Shown here: positions 26,884-36,109 of the stretch, in pieces
Layout of the letters: each line of letters opens with the position of its first letter
Position numbering within the stretch: the first letter of the stretch is position 1
Origin: Paracoccus aerodenitrificans
Lineage (GTDB): Bacteria > Pseudomonadota > Alphaproteobacteria > Rhodobacterales > Rhodobacteraceae
Direction of reading: 5' to 3'
Assembly (NCBI RefSeq): GCF_027913215.1
Contig: NZ_CP115784.1
Location: 868,001-932,000 of the forward strand
DNA length: 64,000 nt
Translations under genes and position numbers: made by a program
Notes under the pieces: model-generated
What the model saw: the letters and a program-made list of their open reading frames with translations, nothing else
The model's database searches: none
What the model was told of the DNA's origin: nothing

Positions 26884-26912
26884 TTGACCCCGGGCGCGTT
26901 TCGGGCTAGTGG
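26884..26912 (+). promoter_or_regulatory. predicted promoter for rplO-secY-adk
   Basis: TTGACC, 17 bases, TAGTGG. The -35 is good and the -10 weak. It lies in the 274-bp gap after the rpmD terminator and about 95 bp before rplO. A perfect stem TCGCGGC/GCCGCGA follows in the leader (near 26920-26938). Confidence 0.5.
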
Positions 26913-27008
26913 GCGTGCTTCGCGGCCTGTGCCGCGACTCAACAACCAAGAAACGCCGTGTTCACCTCATCACGCTTCGCGGGGTGTTTCCGGCTTAGGA
27001 GAAGCGAT

Positions 27009-27494
27009 ATGAAACTGCATGAAATCCGCGATAATGAAGGCGCGAACCGCAAGAAAAAGCGCGTGGCGCGTGGTCCCGGTTCCGGCAAGGGTAAAACCGC
27101 TGGCCGTGGTATCAAGGGTCAGACCTCGCGTTCGGGCGTTGCGCTGAACGGTTACGAAGGCGGCCAGATGCCGCTGTATCGCCGCCTGCCGAAGCGTGGC
27201 TTCACCGCGCCGAACGCGAAGAAATACGCCGTGGTCAATCTGGGCCAGCTTCAGGCCTTTATCGACGCAGGCAAGCTGGACGCGAAATCCGCCGTGACCG
27301 AGGATGCTCTGGTCGAAGCAGGCGTTATCCGCCGCAAGCTGGACGGCGTGCGCGTTCTGGGCAAGGGCGAGCTGAAGGCCAAGCTGGACCTCACCGTTGC
27401 GGGCGCCTCGAAATCGGCCATTGAAGCGGTCGAGAAGGCTGGCGGCAAGATCACCGTAACCATCCCGGCCCGCGAAGAAGCCGCCGCCGAGTAA
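27009..27494 (+). CDS. rplO: 50S ribosomal protein L15
   Basis: 161-aa L15: [20 protein letters not shown], the glycine-rich [35 protein letters not shown], and a C-terminal globular part. Start supported by AGGAG upstream. It is separated from L30 by a terminator, so it is likely transcribed independently. Confidence 0.96.
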   Translation: MKLHEIRDNEGANRKKKRVARGPGSGKGKTAGRGIKGQTSRSGVALNGYEGGQMPLYRRLPKRGFTAPNAKKYAVVNLGQLQAFIDAGKLDAKSAVTEDALVEAGVIRRKLDGVRVLGKGELKAKLDLTVAGASKSAIEAVEKAGGKITVTIPAREEAAAE

Positions 27495-27618
27495 TTGTGC
27501 TTGTGAGGGGGCGCGGGTCCCCTTACATACACAACCGAGTTTTCCTTGAGCGCCGCGGGATCTCAACCGGTCCGGCGGCGCTGTCACGACGACGACCCGC
27601 GAATTTTGGGGGCATAAT

Positions 27619-28992
27619 ATGGCGTCAGCCGCAGAACAGATGGCCGCGAACCTCTCTTGGGGGGCGCTTGGCAAGGCCACGGAACTTCGTCAGCGAATCT
27701 GGTTCACGCTTGGACTGCTGATCATCTATCGTCTCGGCACCTATATCCCGGTTCCCGGTATCGACGGCGAGGCGTTGCGCAACTTCATGGATCAGGCGCA
27801 ATCCGGGATCGGCGGCATCCTGTCGATGTTCACCGGCGGCGCACTTGGCCGGATGGGCGTCTTCGCGCTTGGGATCATGCCGTATATTTCGGCCTCGATC
27901 ATCGTGCAGCTTCTGGCGTCGATGGTGCCCGCGCTTGAGCAACTTAAGAAAGAGGGCGAGCAGGGGCGCAAGAAAATCAACCAGTACACGCGCTATGCAA
28001 CCGTCGCGCTCGCGCTGTTCCAGGCCTATGGGCTTGCACGCAGCCTTGAAGCAGGCGGGCTGGCCCATGATCCGGGCGCTTTCTTCCAGGCCTCGGTCGT
28101 GATCACCCTTGTCGGCGGCACCATGTTCCTGATGTGGCTGGGTGAGCAGATTACCGCCCGCGGTATCGGTAACGGGATTTCGCTGATCATCTTCGTCGGG
28201 ATCGTGGCGGAAATCCCCGGAGCGCTGGCGCAGTTTCTGGCTCAGGGCGCGTCGCGCGGCTCGACCTTCGTTACACTGGGCGTAATCGTGATGGTCGTCG
28301 CCGTGATCGGCTTCGTCGTCTTCATGGAGCGTGCGCTGCGCAAGATCGCCATCCAGTATCCGCGCCGTCAGGTGGGGATGAAGATCTATGACGGGCAATC
28401 CTCGCATCTGCCGATCAAGGTCAACCCGGCAGGTGTGATTCCGGCGATCTTCGCCAGTTCGCTGCTGCTGCTGCCGGTGACGATCTCGACCTTCTCGGGC
28501 AATCAGACCGGACCGATCATGTCGCGCGTGCTGGCCTATTTCGGCCCCGGACAGCCGCTTTATCTGGTCTTCTTCGCGGCGATGATCATTTTCTTCGCCT
28601 ATTTCTACACGCAGAACGTGGCCTTCAAATCCGACGATGTCGCGGAAAATCTGAAGAATCAGGGCGGCTATATTCCCGGCATCCGCCCCGGCAAACGGAC
28701 CGAGGAATTCCTCGATTATGTGGTCAATCGTGTCCTGGTCATCGGTTCGGTCTATCTTGCCGCAGTGTGTCTGCTGCCGGAAATCATCCGCAGCCAGCTT
28801 GCCGTTCCCTTCTATTTCGGCGGCACCTCGGTGCTGATCGTCGTGTCGGTGACGATGGATACGATCAATCAGGTGCAAAGCCACTTGCTTGCCCATCAAT
28901 ATGAGGGTCTGATCGAGAAGTCGCAGCTGCGCGGTAAAGGTCGGCAAGGAAGCGGCAAACCGAAAAAACGCAAGGCCCCGGCGCGCCGTTGA
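27619..28992 (+). CDS. secY: preprotein translocase subunit SecY
   Basis: 457-aa protein-conducting channel with ten membrane helices. Recognisable parts are LIIYRLGTYIPVPGID, the SVVITLVGGTMFLMWLGEQI region, and the cytosolic loops KSDDVAENLKNQGGYIPGIR and PGKRTEEFLDYVVNRVL that bind SecA or the ribosome. A hairpin with arms AGCGCCGC/GCGGCGCT lies in its 124-bp leader. It is followed by adk. Confidence 0.97.
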   Translation: MASAAEQMAANLSWGALGKATELRQRIWFTLGLLIIYRLGTYIPVPGIDGEALRNFMDQAQSGIGGILSMFTGGALGRMGVFALGIMPYISASIIVQLLASMVPALEQLKKEGEQGRKKINQYTRYATVALALFQAYGLARSLEAGGLAHDPGAFFQASVVITLVGGTMFLMWLGEQITARGIGNGISLIIFVGIVAEIPGALAQFLAQGASRGSTFVTLGVIVMVVAVIGFVVFMERALRKIAIQYPRRQVGMKIYDGQSSHLPIKVNPAGVIPAIFASSLLLLPVTISTFSGNQTGPIMSRVLAYFGPGQPLYLVFFAAMIIFFAYFYTQNVAFKSDDVAENLKNQGGYIPGIRPGKRTEEFLDYVVNRVLVIGSVYLAAVCLLPEIIRSQLAVPFYFGGTSVLIVVSVTMDTINQVQSHLLAHQYEGLIEKSQLRGKGRQGSGKPKKRKAPARR

Positions 28993-29027
28993 TGCGCCGG
29001 TCCTAAAAGAGGGAAGAGGGACCAGTC

Positions 29028-29681
29028 ATGACCGTTAATATCATTCTGCTCGGACCGCCCGGCGCGGGCAAGGGAACTCAGGCGCGCCGTCTGGTCGAGG
29101 AACGGGGGCTGGTCCAGCTTTCCACCGGGGATATGCTGCGCGAAGCGCGTTCTTCCGGGACCGAGATGGGCAAGGTCGTGGCTGAGGTCATGGATAAGGG
29201 CCAGTTGGTCACCGATGAAATCGTTGTCGGCCTGATCCGTGAAAAGCTGGAAGGCTCCGACGCGCCGGGTTTCATCTTCGACGGTTTCCCGCGTACGCTG
29301 AAACAGGCCGATGCCTTGGGTGAATTGCTGGAAGGCCTGAAGCAGAATGTGGATGTCGTGATCGAAATGCAGGTCGATGACACCGCCCTGGTTGAGCGGA
29401 TCTCGGGCCGTTATACCTGCGGAAATTGCGGCGAGGTCTATCATGACAAGACCAAACCGTCCGCGGAGGAAGGCGTCTGCGACGCCTGCGGCTCGACCGA
29501 TCTGCGCCGCCGCGCCGACGATAATGAGGAAAGCCTGAAGACCCGTCTTCTTGAATATTACAAGAAAACCTCGCCTCTGATCGGCTATTATTACGCCAAG
29601 GAGAAGCTGCATCCGGTCAACGGTCTCGCCTCGGTCGATGAGGTCGCAGCACAGATGAAAACGGCGCTCGATAAGCTCTGA
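29028..29681 (+). CDS. adk: adenylate kinase
   Basis: 217-aa long-type kinase converting ATP+AMP to 2 ADP. P-loop [31 protein letters not shown], and a LID domain with four Cys (CGNCGEVYH and CDACG) forming a structural zinc site, as in Gram-positive and some alphaproteobacterial enzymes. Downstream of secY as usual. Confidence 0.97.
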   Translation: MTVNIILLGPPGAGKGTQARRLVEERGLVQLSTGDMLREARSSGTEMGKVVAEVMDKGQLVTDEIVVGLIREKLEGSDAPGFIFDGFPRTLKQADALGELLEGLKQNVDVVIEMQVDDTALVERISGRYTCGNCGEVYHDKTKPSAEEGVCDACGSTDLRRRADDNEESLKTRLLEYYKKTSPLIGYYYAKEKLHPVNGLASVDEVAAQMKTALDKL

Positions 29682-29700
29682 CAGCGTCATTCAGCCTGGC

Positions 29701-29743
29701 GGAAATATCCCGGGGGAGGCCGAAGGCCGGGGGCAGAGCCCCC
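29701..29743. repeat. GC-rich dispersed-type palindromic repeat
   Basis: Contains AGGCCGAAGGCCGGGGG and the stem GGGGGC/GCCCCC with loop AGA, about 20 bp after adk. The wording matches short repeats found after genes in Paracoccus-like genomes. It may stop transcription or protect the mRNA 3' end. Only this copy was noticed in the window. Confidence 0.45.
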
Positions 29744-29759
29744 TTCCGCATTCCCGCAG

Positions 29760-29788
29760 TTGACAAAGCGTCAATTCGTGACTACCTC
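29760..29788 (+). promoter_or_regulatory. predicted promoter for rpsM-rpsK-rpoA-rplQ
   Basis: TTGACA (29760-29765), 17 bases, TACCTC. Perfect -35 and weak -10, in the 232-bp gap between adk and rpsM. A 10-bp perfect stem GGCCCGAAAG/CTTTCGGGCC with loop CCGT (29833-29856) lies in the predicted leader and may be a control element. Confidence 0.55.
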
Positions 29789-29913
29789 ACGGCATCCCGC
29801 AAGGGGAATCACCATTCCGGTGAACTCGATCAGGCCCGAAAGCCGTCTTTCGGGCCTTCGGTTGTGAAAAAAGGTTCCGGCGCTACGGAACCGCAACATG
29901 AAAAGGATAACGC

Positions 29914-30282
29914 GTGGCTCGTATTGCTGGCGTCAATATTCCGACGGGGAAACGTGTCCCCATCGCACTGACCTATATCCACGGCATTGGTCCGGCCTTT
30001 GCCAATCAGATCATCGAGGCTGTGGGCATCGACGCATCGCGTCGTGTCAATGAGCTTTCGGATGCCGAAGTTCTGCAGATCCGCGAATATATCGACGGCA
30101 ATCTGACCGTTGAAGGCGATCTGCGCCGTGAGAACCAGATGAACATCAAGCGTCTGATGGATCTGGGGTCCTATCGCGGTCTGCGTCACCGCCGCGGCCT
30201 TCCGGTCCGCGGTCAGCGCACCCACACCAATGCCCGCACCCGCAAGGGCCCGGCGAAACCCATCGCCGGCAAGAAGAAGTAA
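29914..30282 (+). CDS. rpsM: 30S ribosomal protein S13
   Basis: 122-aa S13 in the head of the small subunit: [40 protein letters not shown] and the Lys-rich end. Starts with GTG, preceded by AAGGA. First gene of the alpha operon here. Confidence 0.96.
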   Translation: MARIAGVNIPTGKRVPIALTYIHGIGPAFANQIIEAVGIDASRRVNELSDAEVLQIREYIDGNLTVEGDLRRENQMNIKRLMDLGSYRGLRHRRGLPVRGQRTHTNARTRKGPAKPIAGKKK

Positions 30283-30294
30283 GGAGGCAGGCAT

Positions 30295-30684
30295 ATGGCA
30301 CGTGATAAGGTGCGCACCAAGCGCAAAGAGCGTAAGAACATCGCGGCTGGCGTCGCGCATGTGAACAGCTCGTTCAACAACACCAAGATCCTGATCTCGG
30401 ATGTGCAGGGCAACGCGATTGCGTGGTCCTCGGCCGGTACGATGGGCTTCAAGGGGTCGCGGAAATCGACCCCTTACGCTGCCCAGATGGCCGCTGAAGA
30501 CGCCGGCAAGAAGGCGCAGGAACATGGCGTCCGCACGCTGGAAGTCGAAGTTCAGGGCCCCGGCTCTGGCCGCGAATCGGCTCTGCGTGCGCTTGCGGCT
30601 GTTGGTTTCAACATCACCGCGATCCGCGATGTGACCCCGATCGCGCATAACGGCGTTCGCCCGCCGAAGCGTCGTCGCGTCTGA
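30295..30684 (+). CDS. rpsK: 30S ribosomal protein S11
   Basis: 129-aa S11: [29 protein letters not shown]-like [20 protein letters not shown], and the end [15 protein letters not shown]. 12 bp after rpsM with RBS AAGGAGG. Confidence 0.97.
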   Translation: MARDKVRTKRKERKNIAAGVAHVNSSFNNTKILISDVQGNAIAWSSAGTMGFKGSRKSTPYAAQMAAEDAGKKAQEHGVRTLEVEVQGPGSGRESALRALAAVGFNITAIRDVTPIAHNGVRPPKRRRV

Positions 30685-30801
30685 TCAGACCTGAACTGCC
30701 TGCACGCGCTGCATTGCTGCGGCGCGTGTGGGATTTTCGCATTTCACCTCGGGCGTTCCGGACCACGATCATGGGGCCGGAACTGGAATGGAGGCAAACG
30801 C

Positions 30802-31818
30802 ATGATCCATAAAAACTGGGCCGAGCTGATCAAGCCGACGCAGCTTGATATCAAGACCGGCGCTGACGCGACCCGCACCGCGACCGTCACTGCCGAACCG
30901 CTGGAGCGTGGCTTCGGCCTGACGCTCGGCAACGCGCTGCGCCGTGTGCTGCTGTCCTCGCTTCAGGGCGCGGCCATCACCAGCGTGCAGATCGACAATG
31001 TGCTGCATGAATTTTCGTCCGTCGCCGGTGTGCGCGAGGACGTGACCGATATCGTCCTGAACCTCAAGGGCGTGACGCTGAAAATGGATGTCGATGGCAC
31101 CAAGCGCCTGACCCTGACCGCCAAAGGTCCGGGCGAGGTGAAGGCCGGCGATATTCAGGAAACCGCCGGAATCACCGTACTGAACCGCGATCATGTCATC
31201 TGCCATCTGGATGACGGCGCCGATCTGAGCATGGAACTGACCGTCGCCAGCGGCAAGGGCTATGTCGCCGCCGACAAGAACCGTCCCGAGGACGCGCCCA
31301 TCGGGCTGATCCCGATCGACGCGATCTTCTCGCCGGTCAAGCGTGTCAGCTATGAAGTCACCCCGACCCGCGAAGGTCAGGTGCTGGATTATGACAAGCT
31401 GACGATGAAGGTCGAAACCGACGGTTCGCTGACCCCGGAAGATGCCGTGGCTTATGCGGCGCGTATCCTTCAGGACCAGCTTTCCGTGTTCGTCAACTTC
31501 GATGAGCCGGAAGCCGCCCGTGCGCAGGACAGCGATGACGGTCTGGAATTCGATCCGCGTCTGCTGAAGAAGGTCGATGAACTGGAACTGTCGGTCCGGT
31601 CGGCCAACTGCCTGAAGAACGACAATATCGTCTATATCGGTGATCTAATCCAGAAAACCGAAGCCGAGATGCTGCGCACCCCGAATTTCGGCCGCAAGTC
31701 GCTGAACGAGATCAAGGAAGTGCTGTCGGGCATGGGCCTGCATCTGGGCATGGATGTGGTCGACTGGCCGCCGGAGAATATCGAAGATCTGGCCAAGCGT
31801 TTCGACGACCATTTCTGA
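30802..31818 (+). CDS. rpoA: DNA-directed RNA polymerase subunit alpha
   Basis: 338-aa alpha subunit. The N-terminal dimer domain includes [20 protein letters not shown], and the C-terminal domain has [20 protein letters not shown] with [19 protein letters not shown]. Start ATG at 30802 with GGAGG 7 bases upstream. Complete. Confidence 0.98.
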   Translation: MIHKNWAELIKPTQLDIKTGADATRTATVTAEPLERGFGLTLGNALRRVLLSSLQGAAITSVQIDNVLHEFSSVAGVREDVTDIVLNLKGVTLKMDVDGTKRLTLTAKGPGEVKAGDIQETAGITVLNRDHVICHLDDGADLSMELTVASGKGYVAADKNRPEDAPIGLIPIDAIFSPVKRVSYEVTPTREGQVLDYDKLTMKVETDGSLTPEDAVAYAARILQDQLSVFVNFDEPEAARAQDSDDGLEFDPRLLKKVDELELSVRSANCLKNDNIVYIGDLIQKTEAEMLRTPNFGRKSLNEIKEVLSGMGLHLGMDVVDWPPENIEDLAKRFDDHF

Positions 31819-31827
31819 TAAGGAATA

Positions 31828-31890
31828 CCGGGGGCGTCATACGCCCTGTGTACATTCTGTGTACGCGCGATGCACAGGCGTCGCCCCCGG
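31828..31890 (+). promoter_or_regulatory. long hairpin between rpoA and rplQ
   Basis: CCGGGGGCG (31828-31836) pairs with CGCCCCCGG (31882-31890). Inside, GCCCTGTG pairs with GCACAGGC with one bulged C. The 63-nt fold lies in the 166-bp rpoA-rplQ gap and lacks a T-tract, so it is more likely a processing or stability element than a terminator. Confidence 0.6.
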
Positions 31891-31984
31891 AAAACGCCGC
31901 AAGGCATGGGCATCCCGCCCCAAGGAGAGCGGTCCGCACGCATGGACCGCCGGACAAAGCAAAAGACGTTAAAGGAGAAACATC

Positions 31985-32404
31985 ATGCGTCACGCTCGCG
32001 GCTATCGCCGTCTCAACCGTACCCACGAACACCGCAAGGCGCTGTTCGCCAATATGGCTGGTTCGCTGATCGAACATGAACAGATCAAGACCACCCTGCC
32101 CAAGGCGAAGGAACTGCGTCCCATCGTCGAGAAGCTGATCACCCTCGCCAAGCGCGGTGACCTGCATGCGCGTCGCCAGGCGGCAGCGCAGCTGAAGCAG
32201 GACAGCCATGTTGTAAAGTTATTCGAAGAACTTGGCGCACGCTACAAGGATCGCCAGGGCGGATATGTCCGGGTTCTGAAAGCCGGTTTCCGCTATGGCG
32301 ACATGGCGCCGATGGCGATCATCGAGCTTGTCGACCGCGATCCTGCGGCAAAAGGCGCTGCTGACCGCGCCCGCGTCGAGGCGGAAGACGACCTAGAAGA
32401 TTGA
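31985..32404 (+). CDS. rplQ: 50S ribosomal protein L17
   Basis: 139-aa L17: [40 protein letters not shown], and [33 protein letters not shown]. Last gene of the ribosomal block, followed by a large palindrome. Confidence 0.97.
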   Translation: MRHARGYRRLNRTHEHRKALFANMAGSLIEHEQIKTTLPKAKELRPIVEKLITLAKRGDLHARRQAAAQLKQDSHVVKLFEELGARYKDRQGGYVRVLKAGFRYGDMAPMAIIELVDRDPAAKGAADRARVEAEDDLED

Positions 32405-32418
32405 TTTTTAGAAAACAG

Positions 32419-32460
32419 TGAATTCGCCCCGCTCGCGCATCCCGCAGCGGGGCGAATTCA
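32419..32460 (+). terminator. terminator-like palindrome after rplQ
   Basis: A 15-bp perfect stem (TGAATTCGCCCCGCT and its complement) around a 12-nt loop, 14 bases after the rplQ stop, followed by TTTATG. T-tract is short but the stem is strong; likely ends the alpha operon. Confidence 0.75.
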
Positions 32461-32661
32461 TTTATGGGAGGTCGTATCGTCAGGTTGCCGTCCTGACTGA
32501 GTTTGGAATGGCTGTACTAACTTTATTAAGCGTTATATTTATAGCTCACTTTCAATGAATGTTTGCAGCTTTCACTTGTAAATAACAAATGTACTTCACT
32601 TATCAGGGTAAACGCGCCATTCTGCCCAAGTGCTTAACAAAGACGACTTAGCAAATTCACT

Positions 32662-33273
32662 ATGCCTACCAGAGCCGAGATTTCTGCCACTCTTCGCAAG
32701 CTGAAACCGCTTGCACCCAGAGGCTACTTCATTGGGCTGCATATTCGTTTTGCAGCGCCAATCCTGCAGTTTCAGACCTATTCGCAAGAATGGCAGGATC
32801 ATTATTCGGCGAAGGCCTATGCATTGCGCGATCCGATGATCGCCTGGGGCTTTTCTGCCAACGGCTCAAGCCGTTGGTCTGCATTGCCGGTTCCCGATCC
32901 GTTTGGCATCATGGCTGAAGCAGCTCGCTTTGGGATGAAGTTCGGCATCGCGGTTTCCTGCGGGCCGATCAGTTCCCGTACCATCGGAGGAATGACCCGT
33001 AGCGACCGAGAATATACAGATTCCGAGATCGAAGACATCTCGAAACTGATCCGCCGACTCCACGACATTACGGAGCCGCCGGAGAGCCTCACGAAGGCTC
33101 AGATCGAGGCCCTTCGGTGCATTGCAGAGGGTGATCGTCATGCGGCAGCGGCTGCCAAACTTGGTATTACGGAGAGCGCATTCAAGGCGCGGCTTATCTC
33201 GGCGCGGGAACGGCTTATGGCCAGAACCACAGCCGAGGCACTCCAGCGGGCCAAGGAGTACCGTCTGCTATAG
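32662..33273 (+). CDS. LuxR-family quorum-sensing regulator
   Basis: 203-aa regulator. The N-terminal autoinducer-binding domain has the acyl-homoserine-lactone pocket pattern: FQTYSQEWQDHYSAKAYALR, DPMIAWGF, and a later W in SSRWSALPVPDPFGI. The C-terminal helix-turn-helix is LTKAQIEALRCIAEGDRHAA, AAAKLGITESAFKARLISAR. It is somewhat short and lies directly before the luxI-type gene. Upstream 32460-32661 is AT-rich and should hold its promoter; I see no clear lux box. The ribosome-binding site is weak. Confidence 0.9.
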   Translation: MPTRAEISATLRKLKPLAPRGYFIGLHIRFAAPILQFQTYSQEWQDHYSAKAYALRDPMIAWGFSANGSSRWSALPVPDPFGIMAEAARFGMKFGIAVSCGPISSRTIGGMTRSDREYTDSEIEDISKLIRRLHDITEPPESLTKAQIEALRCIAEGDRHAAAAAKLGITESAFKARLISARERLMARTTAEALQRAKEYRLL

Positions 33274-33329
33274 ATCGACGCCTGAGGATGTGCGCCTGAG
33301 GCCACTCAACAATCCCAGGAGAAAATACA

Positions 33330-33920
33330 ATGCAGACGACGACAATTTCCTTCGCCAATATGCACACTCACGGTGAACTTTTTGCCAATATTCTTCGTGC
33401 ACGCAGACAGAGCTTTATCGTCCAGAATAATTGGGACCTCCCGCAAGCAGAGGGGATGGAGTTCGACCAGTACGATACCCCCGCATCGCGTTGGGTTGCT
33501 GTCCATGAACGCGGTGAGGTGCTTGCCGGCATCCGCCTGACCCCAACAACTGCACATTGCGGCATTTACTCCTACATGATCCGTGATGCCCAGCGTGGTA
33601 TTCTGGGCGGCTCAATCCCGCAGAACCTCCTCTTTGACGAGGCTCCGGTCGATGACTACATCTGGGAATCCAGCCGTGTTTTCGTCAGCCATGCCGTGCC
33701 GATGGGGATTCGCCGCAAGGTGCATGCCCAGTTGATTGACGGGCTTAATCAAGCCGCGCGAGAGCTTGGCGCGACCCGTCATATCGGGTTGATCAACTCG
33801 AATTGGCCGCGTTGGTATCGCCGTTGCGGTATGGAGGGCGAGGCGATGGGGCCGGTCATGCAGTTCGACGATGGCGAATTCCAGGTCGTCGCGACGAATT
33901 TGGTTCAAAAGCTACACTGA
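33330..33920 (+). CDS. acyl-homoserine-lactone synthase (LuxI family)
   Basis: 196-aa autoinducer synthase using SAM and an acyl donor. Conserved residues are visible: ILRARRQSFIVQNNWDLP (Arg, Phe, Trp), MEFDQYDTPASRW (Glu, Asp, Asp), EVLAGIRLTPTT (Arg), and YIWESSRVFV (Glu, Ser, Arg). RBS AGGAGAA is 7 bases before the ATG. Paired with the upstream LuxR gene (56-bp gap), it forms a complete quorum-sensing circuit. Acyl chain length cannot be told from sequence. Confidence 0.94.
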   Translation: MQTTTISFANMHTHGELFANILRARRQSFIVQNNWDLPQAEGMEFDQYDTPASRWVAVHERGEVLAGIRLTPTTAHCGIYSYMIRDAQRGILGGSIPQNLLFDEAPVDDYIWESSRVFVSHAVPMGIRRKVHAQLIDGLNQAARELGATRHIGLINSNWPRWYRRCGMEGEAMGPVMQFDDGEFQVVATNLVQKLH

Positions 33921-33962
33921 CCCTTTTCTTGCGGCAGGCGGGCGGCGTAATGTTCGCCCGTT

Positions 33963-35291
33963 ATGGCCGATTTGTTTGATAACCCTCCGGAACCGCAATT
34001 CGGTTCCGGACCTGATACCAGCCTCCGTGCGGCTCCGCTGGCGGACCGGATCAGGCCGCGCTCGCTGTCCGATGTGATCGGGCAGGGGAAGGTGCTTGAC
34101 CGCGAAGGCCCTCTGGGCGCGATGCTGGCGGCGGGCAGCCTGTCCTCGCTGATCCTGTGGGGGCCTCCGGGCGTCGGGAAGACCACGATCGCGCGACTTC
34201 TGGCGGATGAAACCGATCTGAAATTCGTGCAGATCAGCGCGATTTTCTCTGGTGTCCCGGAACTGCGCAAAGTGTTCGAGGCCGCGAAGCTGCGCCGTCA
34301 GCAGGGCGGCGGGACGCTGCTTTTCGTCGATGAGATCCACCGTTTCAACAAGGCTCAGCAGGATAGTTTCCTGCCGCATATGGAAGATGGCACGATCCTT
34401 CTTGTCGGCGCGACCACCGAAAACCCCAGCTTCGAACTGAATGCGGCGCTGTTGTCGCGTGCTCAGGTGATCGTGCTGGACAGGCTCAGCCTTGCCGATC
34501 TTGAGTTGTTGGCGCAGCGTGCCGAAAAGGAATTCGGTCGCGCCCTGCCGCTGACCGGTGCCGCGCGTGAGGCATTGCTGGAAATGGCGGATGGCGATGG
34601 CCGCGCGGCGCTGAACCTGATCGAGCAGGTGATGGCGTGGAAAACCGACACACCGCTTGACCCGGATGCGCTGTCTGCGCGGCTGATGCGGCGGGCGGCG
34701 AAATATGACAAGTCGGGGGATGAGCATTACAACCTGATCTCGGCCCTGCATAAATCCGTGCGCGGCAGCGATCCGGATGCGGCGCTGTACTGGTTGGCCC
34801 GCATGCTGGAAGGGGGCGAAGATCCCCGATATCTCGCCCGCCGCATCACCCGCATGGCGATTGAGGATATCGGCCTGGCCGATCCGGCGGCGCAGCGGCA
34901 TTGCCTGGATGCATGGGCGCTGTATGAGCGGCTCGGCAGCCCCGAAGGCGAACTGGCGCTTGCGCAGGCGGTGATCTATCTGGCGCTCGCGCCGAAATCC
35001 AATGCCGGATATATGGCCTTCAGCGCCGCCAAAAGAGAGGCGAAGAAAACCGGCAGCCTGATGCCGCCTGCCCATATCCTCAACGCGCCGACAAAGCTGA
35101 TGAAAGAGCAGGGATATGGCGCGGGTTATGCCTATGACCATGAGGCAGAGGACGCGTTCAGCGGGCAGAACTACTTCCCCGAAGGCGTGAAACGCCCGGT
35201 GTTCTACACCCCGGTTGAGCGTGGCTTCGAGCGTGAGCTGAAAAAGCGGCTGGACTGGTTCGTCACGCAACGCGCGAAACGTGGAAGTTGA
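33963..35291 (+). CDS. rarA: replication-associated recombination protein A (RarA/MgsA)
   Basis: 442-aa AAA+ ATPase acting at stalled replication forks. Walker A is [20 protein letters not shown], Walker B is [19 protein letters not shown], and the sensor region is [20 protein letters not shown]. The C-terminal tetramer part ends with YLPEGVKR-like [20 protein letters not shown]. Complete. Confidence 0.95.
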   Translation: MADLFDNPPEPQFGSGPDTSLRAAPLADRIRPRSLSDVIGQGKVLDREGPLGAMLAAGSLSSLILWGPPGVGKTTIARLLADETDLKFVQISAIFSGVPELRKVFEAAKLRRQQGGGTLLFVDEIHRFNKAQQDSFLPHMEDGTILLVGATTENPSFELNAALLSRAQVIVLDRLSLADLELLAQRAEKEFGRALPLTGAAREALLEMADGDGRAALNLIEQVMAWKTDTPLDPDALSARLMRRAAKYDKSGDEHYNLISALHKSVRGSDPDAALYWLARMLEGGEDPRYLARRITRMAIEDIGLADPAAQRHCLDAWALYERLGSPEGELALAQAVIYLALAPKSNAGYMAFSAAKREAKKTGSLMPPAHILNAPTKLMKEQGYGAGYAYDHEAEDAFSGQNYFPEGVKRPVFYTPVERGFERELKKRLDWFVTQRAKRGS

Positions 35292-35300
35292 AGGCGGGCT

Positions 35301-35738
35301 ATGGATCTGCTGAGCCGTTTTCTGGGGCGATGGCGGCTCAGGCGGGATATTTCGACCGGAGCGCGGTTCGAGGGTACGGCGCTGATATCCCGATCCGGGC
35401 AGGGTGCTGCCTATGCGGAAGAGGGACAGTTGCTGCTTCCGGGGCAGGTGCAACTTCGGGCCACGCGTGATTTCATATGGCGTCAGGAGGCTGGCGTGAT
35501 CGCGGTTTTTTTCCCGGATGGCCGCTTCTTTCACAGCTTCGATCCGGATGCGCCGACGCCTCGGGCACGTCATCATTGTGCGCCGGATATCTATGATGTC
35601 GCCTATGATTTCTCCGGATGGCCCGTCTGGTCGTCGGTCTGGCACGTCGAGGGGCCGCGCAAATCCTATGTTATCCGCAGTGTTTACGATGCGGATGCGT
35701 TGACAGCGCCCCGGCAAGGGGCCAAGGCTGCGCCATGA
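35301..35738 (+). CDS. DUF6314-family protein
   Basis: 145 aa, cytoplasmic, unknown function. It begins MDLLSRFLGRWRLRRDISTG and has the family's FFPDGRFFHSFDPDAPTPRA and CAPDIYDVAYDFSGWPVWSS, a lipocalin-like set of beta strands. It overlaps crcB by 4 bp (ATGA), so it is expressed with it. Confidence 0.75.
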   Translation: MDLLSRFLGRWRLRRDISTGARFEGTALISRSGQGAAYAEEGQLLLPGQVQLRATRDFIWRQEAGVIAVFFPDGRFFHSFDPDAPTPRARHHCAPDIYDVAYDFSGWPVWSSVWHVEGPRKSYVIRSVYDADALTAPRQGAKAAP

Positions 35739-36109
35739 ACAATTTTCTGCAAGTGGCAATCGGGGGCGCAGCAGGTGCGTCGGCGCGATATGCTGTCAAT
35801 ATCGCTGCCATGCGCATGGCGGGTCCGGGGTTTCCGGTGGGGACGCTGACGGTGAATATCGTCGGTTCTTTCGCGATGGGATTACTGGCCGTTCTGCTGG
35901 CCGAACGTGGCGGGCAGCATCTTGCGCCGCTGCTGCTGACCGGCATTCTGGGCGGTTTCACCACGTTTTCCGCGTTCTCGCTGGACACGCTGACATTATG
36001 GGAGCGTGGTCAGACCGGGCTGGCAGCCGGATATGTCGTGGCCTCGGTGCTGTTGTCGCTGGCGGCGATCATTGCCGGTCTGGCTTTGGGCAGGGCGGTT
36101 TTCGCATGA
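35735..36109 (+). CDS. crcB: fluoride efflux channel CrcB/Fluc
   Basis: 124-aa four-helix membrane protein exporting fluoride as a dual-topology dimer. It shows GGAAGASARYAVN, FPVGTLTVNIVGSFAMGLLA (conserved Asn), and GILGGFTTFSAFSLDT. Overlaps both neighbours by 4 bp. I see no fluoride riboswitch upstream; the gene is inside an operon. Confidence 0.94.
   Translation: MNNFLQVAIGGAAGASARYAVNIAAMRMAGPGFPVGTLTVNIVGSFAMGLLAVLLAERGGQHLAPLLLTGILGGFTTFSAFSLDTLTLWERGQTGLAAGYVVASVLLSLAAIIAGLALGRAVFA

Noticed and set aside
32573..32600. Lux box in front of luxR
   Set aside because: TTGT-N5-ACAA is palindromic for only four bases per arm, too weak for a lux-type operator.
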